Source: Corbicula japonica (lineage: Eukaryota; Mollusca; Bivalvia; Venerida; Cyrenidae). Taken from it: a DNA stretch of 64,000 nucleotides. A program made the translations under genes and the position numbers. This document shows positions 23,119 to 33,783 of this stretch, one piece after another (positions within the stretch are counted from its first letter, which is position 1; each line of letters begins with the position of its first letter). The stretch is taken from assembly GCA_038501625.1 (NCBI GenBank), contig JAZAYU010000052.1, positions 2,509,955 to 2,573,954 on the forward strand, written 5' to 3'. The notes under the pieces are model-generated. The model had not been told where the DNA came from. It did no database searches and was given only the letters and a program-made list of their open reading frames with translations.

Positions 23119-24141
23119 TTACAGCCGAGTATCGTCAGCGTACTGACTTAGTTTGTGTTCTTTATTAAATATTCTTATTCCCGTAATGTTTGTATTATAT
23201 TTTATCATAAAACCGAGAACTTCTACACAAAGAATAAAAATATACGGAGATATTGGGTCACCTTGTCTACAACCGCGACCAAGTTTGATAAAATCAGACA
23301 TATGACCATTTTGTAGAATGCAAGACTCTGATCCCTTTTGAAATAAATGTATCCATCTTTTAAACGAGGGTCCAAATTCGTAAAAATCAAGAACTTTATG
23401 TATGAATTTCCATGATATCGAATCGAAAGCCTGCTGAAAATCAATAGAAAGCAATAGTCCAGGTATATCTTGTGTCTTAGTTTCGAATAAAATGTCATAT
23501 ATGAGTCTTATGTTTTCTCCAATAAACCGTCCTGCAATAAATCACTTTTGTTCATTACTTATGATTTTATTTAATACCCTCTTTAGACGATTAGCAATAA
23601 CGCTTGAGGCTAACTTATACATAACATTCAACAAAGATATCGGTCTCCAATTTTTCAAATACATCCTGTTTTTGTTTGGTTAAGGTAGACATGTTATCAC
23701 ACCTTGAGACTGGGTAATTGATAAGCAATTATGTGTGTATGCGTAATTCAGTGATTTGAGCATAAAATACGAAAGTTCATTCCAAAAAGTTTTAAAAAAT
23801 TCTGCGGTGTAACCGTCTAGACCGGGCCTTTTGTCATTCTTCATATTTTTAAGTGATTCTTTTAGTTCTGTTAATGTTATTTCACCTTCTAGAATTTGAC
23901 TTTCAGTAAAGGATAGTTTGTTTTCGTTAGGACCGATAATATTACTAATAGGTTCATCAGAGATATCTTCGTCGGTCTGATATAGTTTAGAAAAATATAT
24001 TTTTTGATAATTCAAAATTTCACTTGAATCAATATATTCTTTATTATTTTCGTCAAGTAATTTATTTATTGTTTTGTTGGTAAAATGTCTTTTTTCCAGT
24101 TCAAAAAAAATATTTTGTTGGTTTCTCCCCAATGTTTTCAT
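23119..24141 (-). pseudogene. LINE reverse transcriptase, frameshifted
   Basis: Two frames cover the RT. 23680-24141 holds the N-terminal palm and fingers approach, ending in KRPGLDGYTAEFFKTFW. 23119-23454 holds DFQQAFDSISW (first catalytic Asp), GRGCRQGDPISPYIF and QYADDT (catalytic Asp pair). The 23455-23680 interval is out of frame and a stop follows ADDTRL, so no full polymerase can be made. Confidence 0.85.
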
Positions 24142-24424
24142 ACCTGCATTTTGAACGCAACATGACCCCTTCTATCACCCGTTTCCTTAAATTTTGCAAT
24201 TCAGTTTTCTTGTTACTTAAATCTACCTCAATTGATTCATCTATGGTTCCTAAATGTTCAGAAATATTTTTCTCTAACTTGTTTATTTCTTCTTCAAGTA
24301 TTTTTTCTTGTGCTTGTTCTCGTTTCTTTTTTTCTGAGCAGAACTTGATTGTTTCACCTCTTAGTATTACCAAAAAAGTCTCAAAAAATAATTGATCATT
24401 GATATCCAGAATAATGTTCTCGTA

Positions 24425-24484
<60 letters not shown>

Positions 24485-24760
24485 GGTTTTGTGTTGATTA
24501 ATAAGATTATTCAAAGTTGTTTTAAAAAGTGCTATATATTTTTCATCTTTAAGTAGTGAGTTATTAAATTTCCAATATCCTTTTCCCCTGCTGGTATTAA
24601 AAAATTGTAAATCCAAAACTATTCCTGAGTGATCTGAACGGTATCCCGGTACTATAGTAGATTTAGTAACAAAATTAACAAGATTTGAACTTATGAAAAA
24701 ATAATCAAGACGCGCTTGTTTTCGAGAAGGGTTTAATCTTCGCCATGTGAAGCCCCGCAC
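24101..24760 (-). pseudogene. LINE endonuclease C-terminus and linker
   Basis: An open frame of about 219 residues. The first third (WRRLNPSRKQARLDYFFIS, then GYRSDHSGIVLDL) is the last part of an AP-endonuclease-like domain, with the catalytic SDH. An in-frame AAT microsatellite then inserts roughly twenty Asn residues. After it follow a charged, coiled-coil-like segment and CRYENIGEKPTKYFF, which leads into the reverse transcriptase. The N-terminal endonuclease residues are gone. Confidence 0.8.
24425..24485. repeat. (ATT)n microsatellite inside LINE frame
   Basis: About twenty ATT units; on the minus strand they are AAT codons and keep the LINE frame open as a poly-Asn tract. Confidence 0.95.
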
Positions 24761-24780
24761 ATTTTCGTTATTAAATCAGC

Positions 24781-25514
24781 CATTTAGAAGACAACATAGT
24801 ATCATTATAGAACATGTTGAGTATGACGAGAATAAATAGAATGTGCAACTTATATAAAAAAAAAGAAACAACTTTACAGTACATCGATATATATGTAAGC
24901 TATAGCTTTCGCTAACTGTAAACAGATGAGCCTGGAAAAAGTTTTAATATAACATTCTTCTTAGTATCAAATATTTATATATATTACAAAGTGGCAGTTT
25001 AAACATTATTTTGTATTATTCATTTTACTACCAGTAATCATAAACTAGTTTATGGTAGAGATTTTAAAGTGTGGAGTTAATAAATTTAATTTCTCACGTA
25101 GGAAATATATGGGTGTTATTTTCAGACGCATTAAACATATAAAAACACAAGTCCGCTGCAAGCAGAGTGAAAAGCGCAATATAAACATTAATGTAAATTA
25201 CTTCATATTTCTTAAAAATATACCCCAGGAATTCTGCATACATAACAGTTAATCTATTACCAGTGTTATTTGGAAGTGCAATACGTTGTTACAAACAAAT
25301 TGTAATGATAACTTTATGTTTTGTCTATGTTGTTATGTTTGTGTGTGTTTGTGTGCATTTGTGTGCATTTGCGTGAGTTTGTGTTTTGTTGCTTTACTGG
25401 ACAAGACTGTGGCATGCTGTCTTGCTTAAAAATAGTGGTATAGAACCTATCGTGATAATCACGTTCTTTCAAATAATACGCCGTGTAAGAAGTAAACAAA
25501 CATGAGGGAAGGAA
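24781..25514. other. AT-rich DNA between two LINEs
   Basis: No gene is recognised. A GTGTGTTTGTGTGCATTT-type GT-rich stretch occurs at about 25337-25385. Confidence 0.5.
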
Positions 25515-27290
25515 AATATTAACATCTGTATCTGTATCTGTACGACGTAGGAACCACTGCTGGCGTAGTACGTCGGAGGGAGTGCTGTTTGGTCAGTCAC
25601 GACCCGCGAGGGCTGTCTTGAAACCCTCGACTGTCTTGGCACATGCGGTTATTTCTTCAAGGGCGTTCCAGTCTTGGATTGATTTTATAAAAAAAGAGTT
25701 TTTGTATTGCTGGGTTTTGGCTGATTTTGTTTTAAAGCAGTTCGAATGATTTATGCAAAATTTTTCAACGATGTTTACACTTTCACTATTAGGTTTTATT
25801 TTTTGGGATGATTTTACGTTTGTTTATTTTTGGTGTCAAATAATTTTCACTGTTTATGGCCGGCACCATACCCCTAACAATCTTGAAGAGGAAGACTAAC
25901 CTTGCGTTCTTCCGGCGCTGCTGTAGCGTGTCAAGGTTAAGCTTATCCAACATTCTTTGGATGCTTCCTTCCTCACGAGAAGTGTAATCCCTGGTAATGA
26001 ACCTTGCTGCGTGGCGTTGGATCTTTTCTATGGAGTTTATGTCCTTAACGAGGTAGGGATCCCAATTAATTGAACCGTATTCCAATTTAGAACGTACTAA
26101 TGTAATGTAAGCTAGTTTGCGACAGTCCAAGGAACAGTTCTTTAGATTACGTTTAAGAAATCCGAGTGTAGAGTTTGCCTTTTTACAAATATTGTTTATA
26201 TGTGTTTCCCAGGTCAAGTTTTCGGATATGGTAAGTCCTAGATATGGGTTTGTATTTACTTGTTTAAGAATAGTCTTGTCGAGTACGTAGAAGAAGCTTG
26301 ATTTCTGACGTATGCTTAAGATATAACACCTCTTGGCATTAAAGTGCATTCCCCAAAGATTAGCCCATTTTTCAAGCTCCTGCAAGTCTTGCTGTAGGAT
26401 CAGGTGGTCTTTTCTGGAACGGATGAGACGGTACAAGAGGCAATCGTCGGCGAAAAGGCATACGCTGGATTTAACTGTATCCGGCAAGTCGTTAATGTGA
26501 CATAGAAACATCAATGGGCCTAGGACTGTGCCCTGGGGTACTCCGGATTCAACTGATACACTATCGGAGTGTTCACCTTCAACGACTACATTCATTTTCC
26601 GATTTTTTCGGAAGCAGGTTAGCCACTTCAATATATTACCTCTTACACCGTAATTTTCCAGTTTTTGCAGTAACTTGTCATGAGGTACTGTGTCGAATGC
26701 TTTGGAGAAGTCTAGTATGGCTATGTCCACTTGTTGATTGTTGTCGTATGCTTCAAGTAGATCATTCATGGTGACGAGTAATTGTGTTTCGGTGGAGAAC
26801 CCCGATCTAAAACCATGATTCTTATCTGTCAAGATTGAATATTTTTCAAAATGGTTTAGTAAATGTCTACAAATAATATGTTCAAGAGTCATACATAGAA
26901 CTGTGGTTAGGCTGACAGGTCTGTAATTTTCAGCGAGATGACGATCGCCTTTTTTGAATACCGGACTTATATTTGCGTTCCTCCAGTCCTCTGGTAGTGT
27001 ACCGCTATTTATGGATCTTTGGAATAATTCCGATACTGCAGGCGCAAGTTCTGTTGCACATGTTTTTAAGATGATATTTGGGATTTGGTCTGGTCCCATA
27101 GCTTTGGATACAATAAGGTCTTGTAGGAGTTTTTCTACACCATTTACAGTCACAACAAGATCTGGTACTGTTGGAATACTATTTTTGGTGAATTTCATGA
27201 AATTTAACAATCTGTAGCAAGATCTAGATGTGAAATACAGATGAATCCAGAGCAAAAGTAATAGCGAAAGTGCCTGACCTTTTCCAGTGT
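25515..27290 (-). mobile_element. CR1/Jockey-type LINE, 5' truncated
   Basis: A minus-strand element ending at 25518-25535 in ATCTGT repeats (ACAGAT on the element strand), the short tandem tail typical of CR1-like LINEs. It has a 3' untranslated part (about 25540-25788), then an intact frame 25789-27255. The endonuclease and any ORF1 are missing. Confidence 0.85.
25789..27255 (-). CDS. Non-LTR reverse transcriptase (CR1/Jockey group), open
   Basis: A 488-residue uninterrupted frame. It opens in the fingers region (VSKAMGPDQIPNIILK), passes NISPVFKKGDR and ENYRPVSLT, then LDFSKAFDTVPHDKLL (catalytic Asp), SGVPQGTVLGPLMFL, LFADDCLLY (catalytic Asp pair) and NPYLGLTISENLTW, and ends with the thumb/C-terminal part (KIQRHAARFITRDYTS). 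The N-terminal endonuclease is absent and the first ~20 residues look like read-in from flanking DNA, so the true element protein started further upstream. All polymerase residues I can identify are present, but the truncated copy would not be autonomous. Confidence 0.85.
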   Translation of the reverse strand: MLWIHLYFTSRSCYRLLNFMKFTKNSIPTVPDLVVTVNGVEKLLQDLIVSKAMGPDQIPNIILKTCATELAPAVSELFQRSINSGTLPEDWRNANISPVFKKGDRHLAENYRPVSLTTVLCMTLEHIICRHLLNHFEKYSILTDKNHGFRSGFSTETQLLVTMNDLLEAYDNNQQVDIAILDFSKAFDTVPHDKLLQKLENYGVRGNILKWLTCFRKNRKMNVVVEGEHSDSVSVESGVPQGTVLGPLMFLCHINDLPDTVKSSVCLFADDCLLYRLIRSRKDHLILQQDLQELEKWANLWGMHFNAKRCYILSIRQKSSFFYVLDKTILKQVNTNPYLGLTISENLTWETHINNICKKANSTLGFLKRNLKNCSLDCRKLAYITLVRSKLEYGSINWDPYLVKDINSIEKIQRHAARFITRDYTSREEGSIQRMLDKLNLDTLQQRRKNARLVFLFKIVRGMVPAINSENYLTPKINKRKIIPKNKT

Positions 27291-29217
27291 ACTCGAATCA
27301 TACGGCTACAATGGAAAAGGTACACATTTCGCTGTTGTCAAAGCATCGGTCCATGCCAGTCACATCAACACCATATTATTGGACCAGTAGGCCTAATTAA
27401 ATTGAATCGGAACAGTGGAACTCAACAAATTTAGCGGTAAGCTTTAATATCTCCTACTTGATAATAGACTGTTAATCATGTATATGTATATAATTTGCAC
27501 AATAACCAGCTATAGGAAAGAACTTATTGTTTTTACGAGTAAATAGATACTGACTAAAGAAAAACACTTTGACCAACATTCGCTCTATTCTTCATCTTCT
27601 AAAACAACAAAACAAAAACAATAGCAACAAAAAACAACAACACACAAACAGAACAACAACAAAAAAAGAAAAGAAAAGAAAAAAAGACAAGATTATCGAG
27701 ACAGAAAACAATACTACATGTATGAATGCACTCTTCTTATGTATATGCAGTTATAAATAATTTACACAATATGTTTTTACCCTTTATTCCATATGTAAAG
27801 TTTCTGACAAATGTGCCGACAATGCGGATCCAGACCAGCTGGCACATCAGTGCCCTCAGATCCAGATCCGCACTGTTTGCCTTCTAGTCTGAGATATTTT
27901 TATGAATCTGGTAAAGAACTGAACAGATCCCTATCAGACAGCACATCTGTGTGGGCCGGTCCGGATCCGCAGTGCTCCCTCACAGTCAATAGTTGTATAC
28001 CATAGCATAACTGGTTAATAAGCCAATTTTTAAATTAATACATTACATAACTATAGTAAAGTAATTGTTGTTGTTTTAAAATACATATTGACTAAAGAAA
28101 TCATTTTAGAAAAACAATACTACACGTATGAATGCACACTTCTTATGTATATGCAGTTACAAATAATTTACACAATATGTTTTTACCCTTTATTCCATAT
28201 GAACAGGTTCTGACAAAAGTGTCAACAATGCGGATTCAGACAAGATGGCACATCAGTGCCATCCGATCCAGATCCGCACTATTCGCCTTCTAGTCTGAGA
28301 TCTTTTATGAATATGGAAAAGAGCAGAACAGATCCTTATCAGACCGCACATATGCGCAGACCGGTCAAGATCCATAATGCTCCCTCATAGTCAATAGTTG
28401 TGTACCATAGGGTAAATGGTAAATAAGCCAATTTTTAATACCTTACATACCAATAGGAAAGAACTTGTTGTTGTTGTTTTTTTTAAAATACATCTTGACT
28501 AAAGAAAAATCGTTTGTCAACATTTTCCCATTCTCTTAAATATAATAAAACAACAAAACAAAAGCAACAAAAAACACCAAAAACATCAAGATTATCAAGA
28601 GAAAACAATTCTACATGTTGAGTATGTATAAATACAACTTCTTATAGTAGACTATTGACAGTTTATCCTAAACCATGTATATGCAATTATATATAATTTA
28701 CACAATATGTTTGTTTTACCCTTTACTCCATATGTACCAGTTATAACAAATGTGCCAACAATGTGGATACAGACCAGCCAACACATCAGCGCCGTCCGAT
28801 CCAGGGGCTCGTTTCATCAACGGTCGTACGACCGATCGTAGGCCACGATTGTCGTAGATCGGTCGTACGATCTGCGGCGGCGAAAATTCCATTTCATCAA
28901 ACAATTCGCAGCCACGAAATAGTAGATTTCGGTCGTACGTCTGCGACTGGGTGAGGGTACTCGCAGATCTACGATCCAATATGGCTGCCATTCAAATACC
29001 TCGATTCAAAAGAAAAAAATACCACAAAAGTGCCCCAGAAAAGATAACGCGGTACTCTACGTAGACTTTATCGATGCAGTCAAAACAGATGACAATGATT
29101 CTGACACAGTAAGATATTTATACAATACGTTCATAACAACAACAACAAAATGAAGTTTTGTTTGGTGTGGAAATTGAAAGTCTGTGGCTAGATCTACTGT
29201 TATTTAGCCTTGGTATG

Positions 29218-29450
29218 AATCTCCCGGCTAGATTGCACTTTAGCGGGCGCAGGTCGGCCATGTTGTTGTTTACAATGTCAGCCATTTTGAATCTCCTGTC
29301 AAATTCCTGTCAAAAAGCCTAGCGGCGTTTGAGCGATAAAAAGCAGGGGTGTGGGGGGCGGCAGCCCCCATAAAAAACAATTACTAGACTCAGTCACGTG
29401 AATATTCGCGTAAATTAGCGCCCGCTAAAGTGCAGTACTCCCAATCTCCC
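29218..29450. mobile_element. Small MITE nested in the Harbinger-like element
   Basis: TGCACTTTAGCGGGCGC at 29234-29250 is repeated perfectly inverted at 29418-29434, with AATCTCCC/GGGAGATT-like outer ends. No coding capacity. Confidence 0.7.
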
Positions 29451-29597
29451 CTTTTTGAATTAATACTAAAAAAAGAGTAATTAGCAATGTACAACACGCA
29501 AGTACCAGACTCACGAATTCTTTCTTTTTTATTTGATTCTGAGGGGGTGTCAGACTATTCTCCCCCTTGACAGTTCCTCCCCTGACGTTTCCTCCCT

Positions 29598-29631
29598 GAC
29601 TGTTCTCCCCCTATTTTGGGGGAGAACAGTC
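29598..29631. repeat. Perfect short hairpin
   Basis: GACTGTTCTCCCCC and its exact complement are separated by TATTTT. Upstream, 29545-29597 has related CTCCCCCTTGACAG words. Function unknown. Confidence 0.8.
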
Positions 29632-31073
29632 TGCATATATAAAATTTTGCAGAAGTCTGGATAATATTGCTGATCCGAATTCAGTTAAGATACTGTTACA
29701 GAAACTAAACATCTGGTATACCCTGAAAATAATATTAAGGACTGTGATCTTTGAAAGATTTAAAAAAAACTTAAGATAGTAAAATAATTGGGTATTTGTA
29801 AAAAAGATCTTGATGTTTTCAGATGTCCACAGAATAAGAACAGCCAAAGAAAATATCTATTCTCCATGTGAAACAACTTCTATCATATATTGCCACCTTA
29901 GTGCAAAAATTTGTATAGTATATTGAAATAATGAGTTATATTGCACCTTCTGTACAGTTCCTGTATAAATGCATTAAGTCTGATGATTCATTGATAAGGA
30001 TATATAGATGGTTAAGTCTTTAAAACTATGGTTAATCTATTAAACCTTTAGTTTAAGAATGTTAAACATATTATATAGTTTGAGGAACAACCTACAGGAT
30101 AACGTTATTAGTTTTCCCAGATTTTACAGAGATTCACATTTCAATAACTACAATCCAAATAAAAAGATCCATTTATATATTCATTTTGTTGCATTTAGTG
30201 TTTTCACCTATTTTAATATCTTCATTAAACAAATGATTACAGGTTATCCAGAATTAATAAATAATTAAAGATGCATATAAGATATTAATAAATTTAGCAC
30301 AAAGGTGTGTTTGACAGGACATTAATTCTATGAAAACAATTGTTCAATAAAGCTGTAACAAAAATATGCACAAATACTTAAATCCAAATTATTAAATTTT
30401 ATTGTCTCCTCTGCATCTCAAGTTTCCCCATAGTGACATAAAGTCACAGTTCACTGGCCTCTCTGGTGTCCCCATTTTTATTTATAACCTATTACATAAC
30501 ATTTTGTCTTTGATGCCAGCATTTTCATTGTGATTTATGGTCTGATTACATATTCAAATCACCATTGACCACTCTGGTGTCTCAGTGTGATTACACAATA
30601 GGTCCAGTGATTTATGATCCTTCAAGTGACATGTATACTCTGTTAATGCTTTAATATAATTTCCTATTGGATACTTTTATTTTTATTTAAAATAAACTGC
30701 GTCTCATGACTGACCTGATTTACTTAAAAAATTCAACTGCCTTTAGTGGAAGAAATAATAGACTACTTTTCACTGTTCTTGTTATAAAATACATAATTTA
30801 AATCATGAAACACAGAGGAATATATAGGATGATTACCAGTGGTGACCAAGGATGGTTACCTGAGGTGACCAAAGAGTAAATTTTTTGTAATTCACAAACG
30901 AAGCTGTTTGCGCCAAGGTGCACATTTTGGGCCATATATGTGTCATACACATGTTATAATTAATAAATTTGTAAATTGAAATGATTTTTCTACTCAGTAT
31001 CTGGGTTTTAGTATAATCTTAAAATACTAAAACAGTTAATTATGTACAAATCTTATTTAAGATAATTAAAATT

Positions 31074-31247
31074 TCAAAACTGTTCTGTTTGTAATGCTCG
31101 GGTATTTGCAGGTTGGGGTTGAAAAGTTGCCAAGTATTCTTGTGGACCATATTTGGCTGTTTGGACTGGTAAAATTTGTCCAGCTGTTGCCTGGTACTCA
31201 GTGGTAGTCTGGTAGTGGAGAAACTGCTTCCCATCCAACTTGGTGAT
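31074..31247 (-). CDS. Candidate terminal exon inside Harbinger-like element
   Basis: On the minus strand, after an acceptor TAGTTTAG, a frame of 57 codons plus stop encodes a Gln/Thr-rich peptide (ITKLDGKQFLHYQ, TTTEYQATAGQ, KYGPQEYLATFQPQ). Composition looks protein-like, but no family is recognised and no upstream exon was found. It could be the end of an accessory gene of the element, or chance. Confidence 0.2.
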   Translation of the reverse strand: MTKLDGKQFLHYQTTTEYQATAGQILPVQTAKYGPQEYLATFQPQPANTRALQTEQF

Positions 31248-32386
31248 CTAAACTACAGATGACATTTACTGGTTACAGCACATTAATTTATTGGTTGCCT
31301 CGACAAATTTACAGGACAACCAATAAACCATTAGCACTGAGTCAGTATAATCTTCTGTGGGAAGAAGAACCCCGAGTTTCCAAGACTGACCAAGTGTCTG
31401 ACGTTGAACTTCTAAAGATCATGAAGATTATTCATTTAAAACGATTTCCAATGATTATTTAGTCTTCGCTTCATTTATGTACATTTCCATAGCCCATCCG
31501 GCTAAATAATGATATTAGAATTCCATGTTATCTTTTTAAAATCCACTTAAAAGTATCGTTTAATTTCCACTATTTTTTTTTTACAATTTTGACAGATGTG
31601 CGCTAAAAACCACGCGACCGGAACTACCTATATTAGACTGTCTCACGGTTTTCCAAAATCGTACGACCGATCGTAGTTAAAGTGCGATCGGAAAATCTAC
31701 GATGTCGTTAGTGAAACGGGTGTCTGTAAATCGTAGATGAGATCGCAGATTGAAATCGCAGCGTACGATACGATCCGATCGGGAATTATTGATGAAACGA
31801 TCCCCAGATCTGCACTATTCGCCTTCTAGTCTGAGATATCTTTATAAATCTGTCAGAGAACAGTAAAGATCCCGATCAGACAGCATAGATGCGCAAGCCA
31901 GTCTGGATCCCAGATGCTCTTCACAGATGGTAGTCGCATACCATAGGGTAACTGATTAATACGCCAGTTTATAATGCATTAACTTTAGAAAAAAACAAAC
32001 AAAAAAACTGGATGTTTTTAAATACACATTGACTTAAGAAAATTGTTCTAATCAGCATTTGTTTTAACCCTTTACTCCATATGTATGCATTTTAACACAT
32101 GTGCAATCAGTGCAGATCCAGATCAGCCGGCATAACCATGCCCTATGATCAGGTCCGCACTGGTCACATTTTGGTCAGAAATAACCTTATAGGTCAAAAA
32201 GCGGACATAGCAGATCGCGACCGACCGGCACAGATGCGCAAGCTGATCCGGATCCACTCTGTCTGCCCAAGCAATAAAGGTGTGTTCATGGAGGAAAGGG
32301 TTAAATACATATTTCTACAGTTGACAAACTGTATTAACATCCATCTATTTAACATAACAGTCATTTGATCCCACTAATTACAAAGT

Positions 32387-32704
32387 CTACACTTCTCTCT
32401 TCTGCCAGTCTTCATTAGTGTCTTTCCTCACTTCTAATATAACCTTCAGTCCTTTTTCCACAATTCTTGTTTTTAAATGTTCATTCTGTCTGATTTCATA
32501 GGCCGCAGTAGCTAGTCTACCTCGCTCTCTTTTCATTATAACTGGAAGGTCTGATAATATTCGCTTTCGTTCGTCCTTCAGAACACTGCTGAAAGCTTTT
32601 GCAAAGACCATCTCTCTGTCTGCGATTCTCAAAAACTTAATAATGATGGGTTTAGGGCCATTTCTAGGATCACTTGGCAATCTGTGTAAATTTGCGAATT
32701 GATC
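32387..32704 (-). pseudogene. LINE ORF1-like (L1 ORF1p/Transposase_22) fragment
   Basis: A frame of at least 97 residues, extendable upstream by FANLHR, with RNGPKPIIIKFLRIADREMV, a Lys/Arg-rich middle (SDLPVIMKRERGRLATAAYE) and IVEKGLKVILEVRKD. The order 'HRL..R.RPIIIKF.R..DRE', then 'DLP..M..RR' resembles the RRM and C-terminal domain of L1-type ORF1 RNA-binding proteins. It has no start, no partner ORF2, and a stop at 32387. It may belong to the same L1/Tx1 family as the LINE at 21-24.8 kb. Confidence 0.5.
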
Positions 32705-33783
32705 ATATTCTTTTTATCGATGAATAGGATTGGGAGGAGTGTGGCGAGCCCTTAAGTAGCGGGTGTACTGGGGTGGATAAAGACCTTCCCCTCAGGGGGC
32801 GGAGGATGCAGCGGCCTTCACTTCAGGGGTGAATGGATGGGTGGGGGTGCAGGGAAGATGCATGCCTTCAATTAAGGAGGTGGTTAACAGGGGAGGATAC
32901 AGGCCGTCACTAAAGGGGTTGGAGTGCTGGTCAGGAATCTGTTTTCCCTTCTATAATGGATGTGCCTTTACCTAAGATGCGGGGGTGAGAATCCAGTTTT
33001 TAAGTATTAGGTTTTATGCAATCTAAAATCTATTTGAAAGGAGTTACATGTATATGTTTTCTTGTTAGCAGAGTGGAAAGGCATGTTTACATTTTGTTTA
33101 TACTTTTTGAGGGGAAGTGCACCACATCACCGCCTGTGCTATTGATGCCCCTTCCCTCTAAAACGTTTTGGCTTTTGATAAATTTTAAAGTAACTTAATG
33201 AATTCTCAAGAAGCTTTAAATGAATCAAGTCGTTTCGATCTACAATGCCATTTTCTTCATGAATGCCAAATATTTAGAATAAAACAATCAGGAAGTTTAT
33301 TTTATCAAGCATTCTTAATGTAACCTTTATGACATACGGGTATTATGTTCAAATAATTACACGCGTTTGAATACAATAAACAAGCAGTTGAATGTTTGTA
33401 TTTCCATGAAATTCAAGATGAAATTTTTAATGCTTAAATGGTAGACAGTTTCATTGCATTAAAACTGCACGTTACACTTTACTGGGTGAAATTGGCAATA
33501 AATTGATTTGCAAATACAAGGATTCGATGATGAATATTTTTAAGAAATTAAAAAAAAAACAACACATTTTAACGGTTTAGTTCCATGATGACAACGTGCA
33601 GAGATTGTGGGTAAAATACTTCAATCTTTATTCTAAGTATGCTCAAAACAGAATAAAACGACTGCTAGACTGCTTTCTTTTATTTTGAATAAATACTGAA
33701 TTTATTTTCTAACCACTTATTTCATTCTAAGTTGACAGTCTCATTTTAAAAATATTTTTCATTCTGAGGACCTCGACTTCCGG
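32705..33783. other. Degenerate G-rich repeat then AT-rich DNA
   Basis: 32740-32940 holds 35-45-bp degenerate repeats (CCTTCACTTCAGGGG.GG..GGAT) related to 20728-20950 in opposite orientation. 32940-33783 shows nothing recognisable. A TTTATT at 33701-33706, an AATAAA on the minus strand, is a plausible poly(A) signal for PLAC8-B. Confidence 0.5.

Larger units (their letters stand above)
21112..24780 (-). mobile_element. L1/Tx1-type LINE, broken
   Basis: A minus-strand non-LTR retrotransposon. Its 3' end is a T-run on the plus strand (CTTTTCTTTTTTTTTC, 21113-21128), the poly(A) tail. Reading from the 5' side: C-terminal end of an endonuclease domain and linker (24101-24760), reverse transcriptase (23119-24141, with frame breaks) and C-terminal region (21954-22805). 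The RGCRQGDPISPYIF and LSQYADDT motifs are those of the L1/Tx1 group. The start of ORF2 and all of ORF1 are missing (5' truncation near 24780). Confidence 0.85.
28805..31804. mobile_element. Harbinger-like DNA transposon insertion (3000 bp)
   Basis: Ends are GGGCTCGTTTCATCAA and, inverted, GGGATCGTTTCATCAA (15 of 16 identical). The insertion splits a MITE-A copy whose intact sisters read GATCCAGATCCGCACT; here GATCCAG is followed by the element and then CAGATCTGCACT, giving a 3-bp CAG target duplication (28802-28804, 31805-31807). Three-base duplications and GGG-type ends suggest PIF/Harbinger. Subterminal DNA is full of GATCGGTCGTACGA-like palindromic words. I found no DDE transposase; only a weak candidate exon exists inside. 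Confidence 0.75.
27515..32370. repeat. Tandem array of four MITE-A-bearing units
   Basis: Four units repeat the order: GAAAGAACTTGTTGTTGTTT / ATACATATTGACTAAAGAAA / CTTATGTATATGCAGTTA / TTTACACAATATGT / TTACCCTTTATTCCATATG / a foldback MITE with GGATCCAGACCAGCTGGCAC and CAGATCCGCACT. They start near 27515, 28061, 28450 and 32010. The third is split by the 3000-bp insertion 28805-31804. The fourth (MITE about 32062-32307) has clear inverted ends TTAACCCTTTACTCCATA and its complement GGAAAGGGTTAA. Confidence 0.75.
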
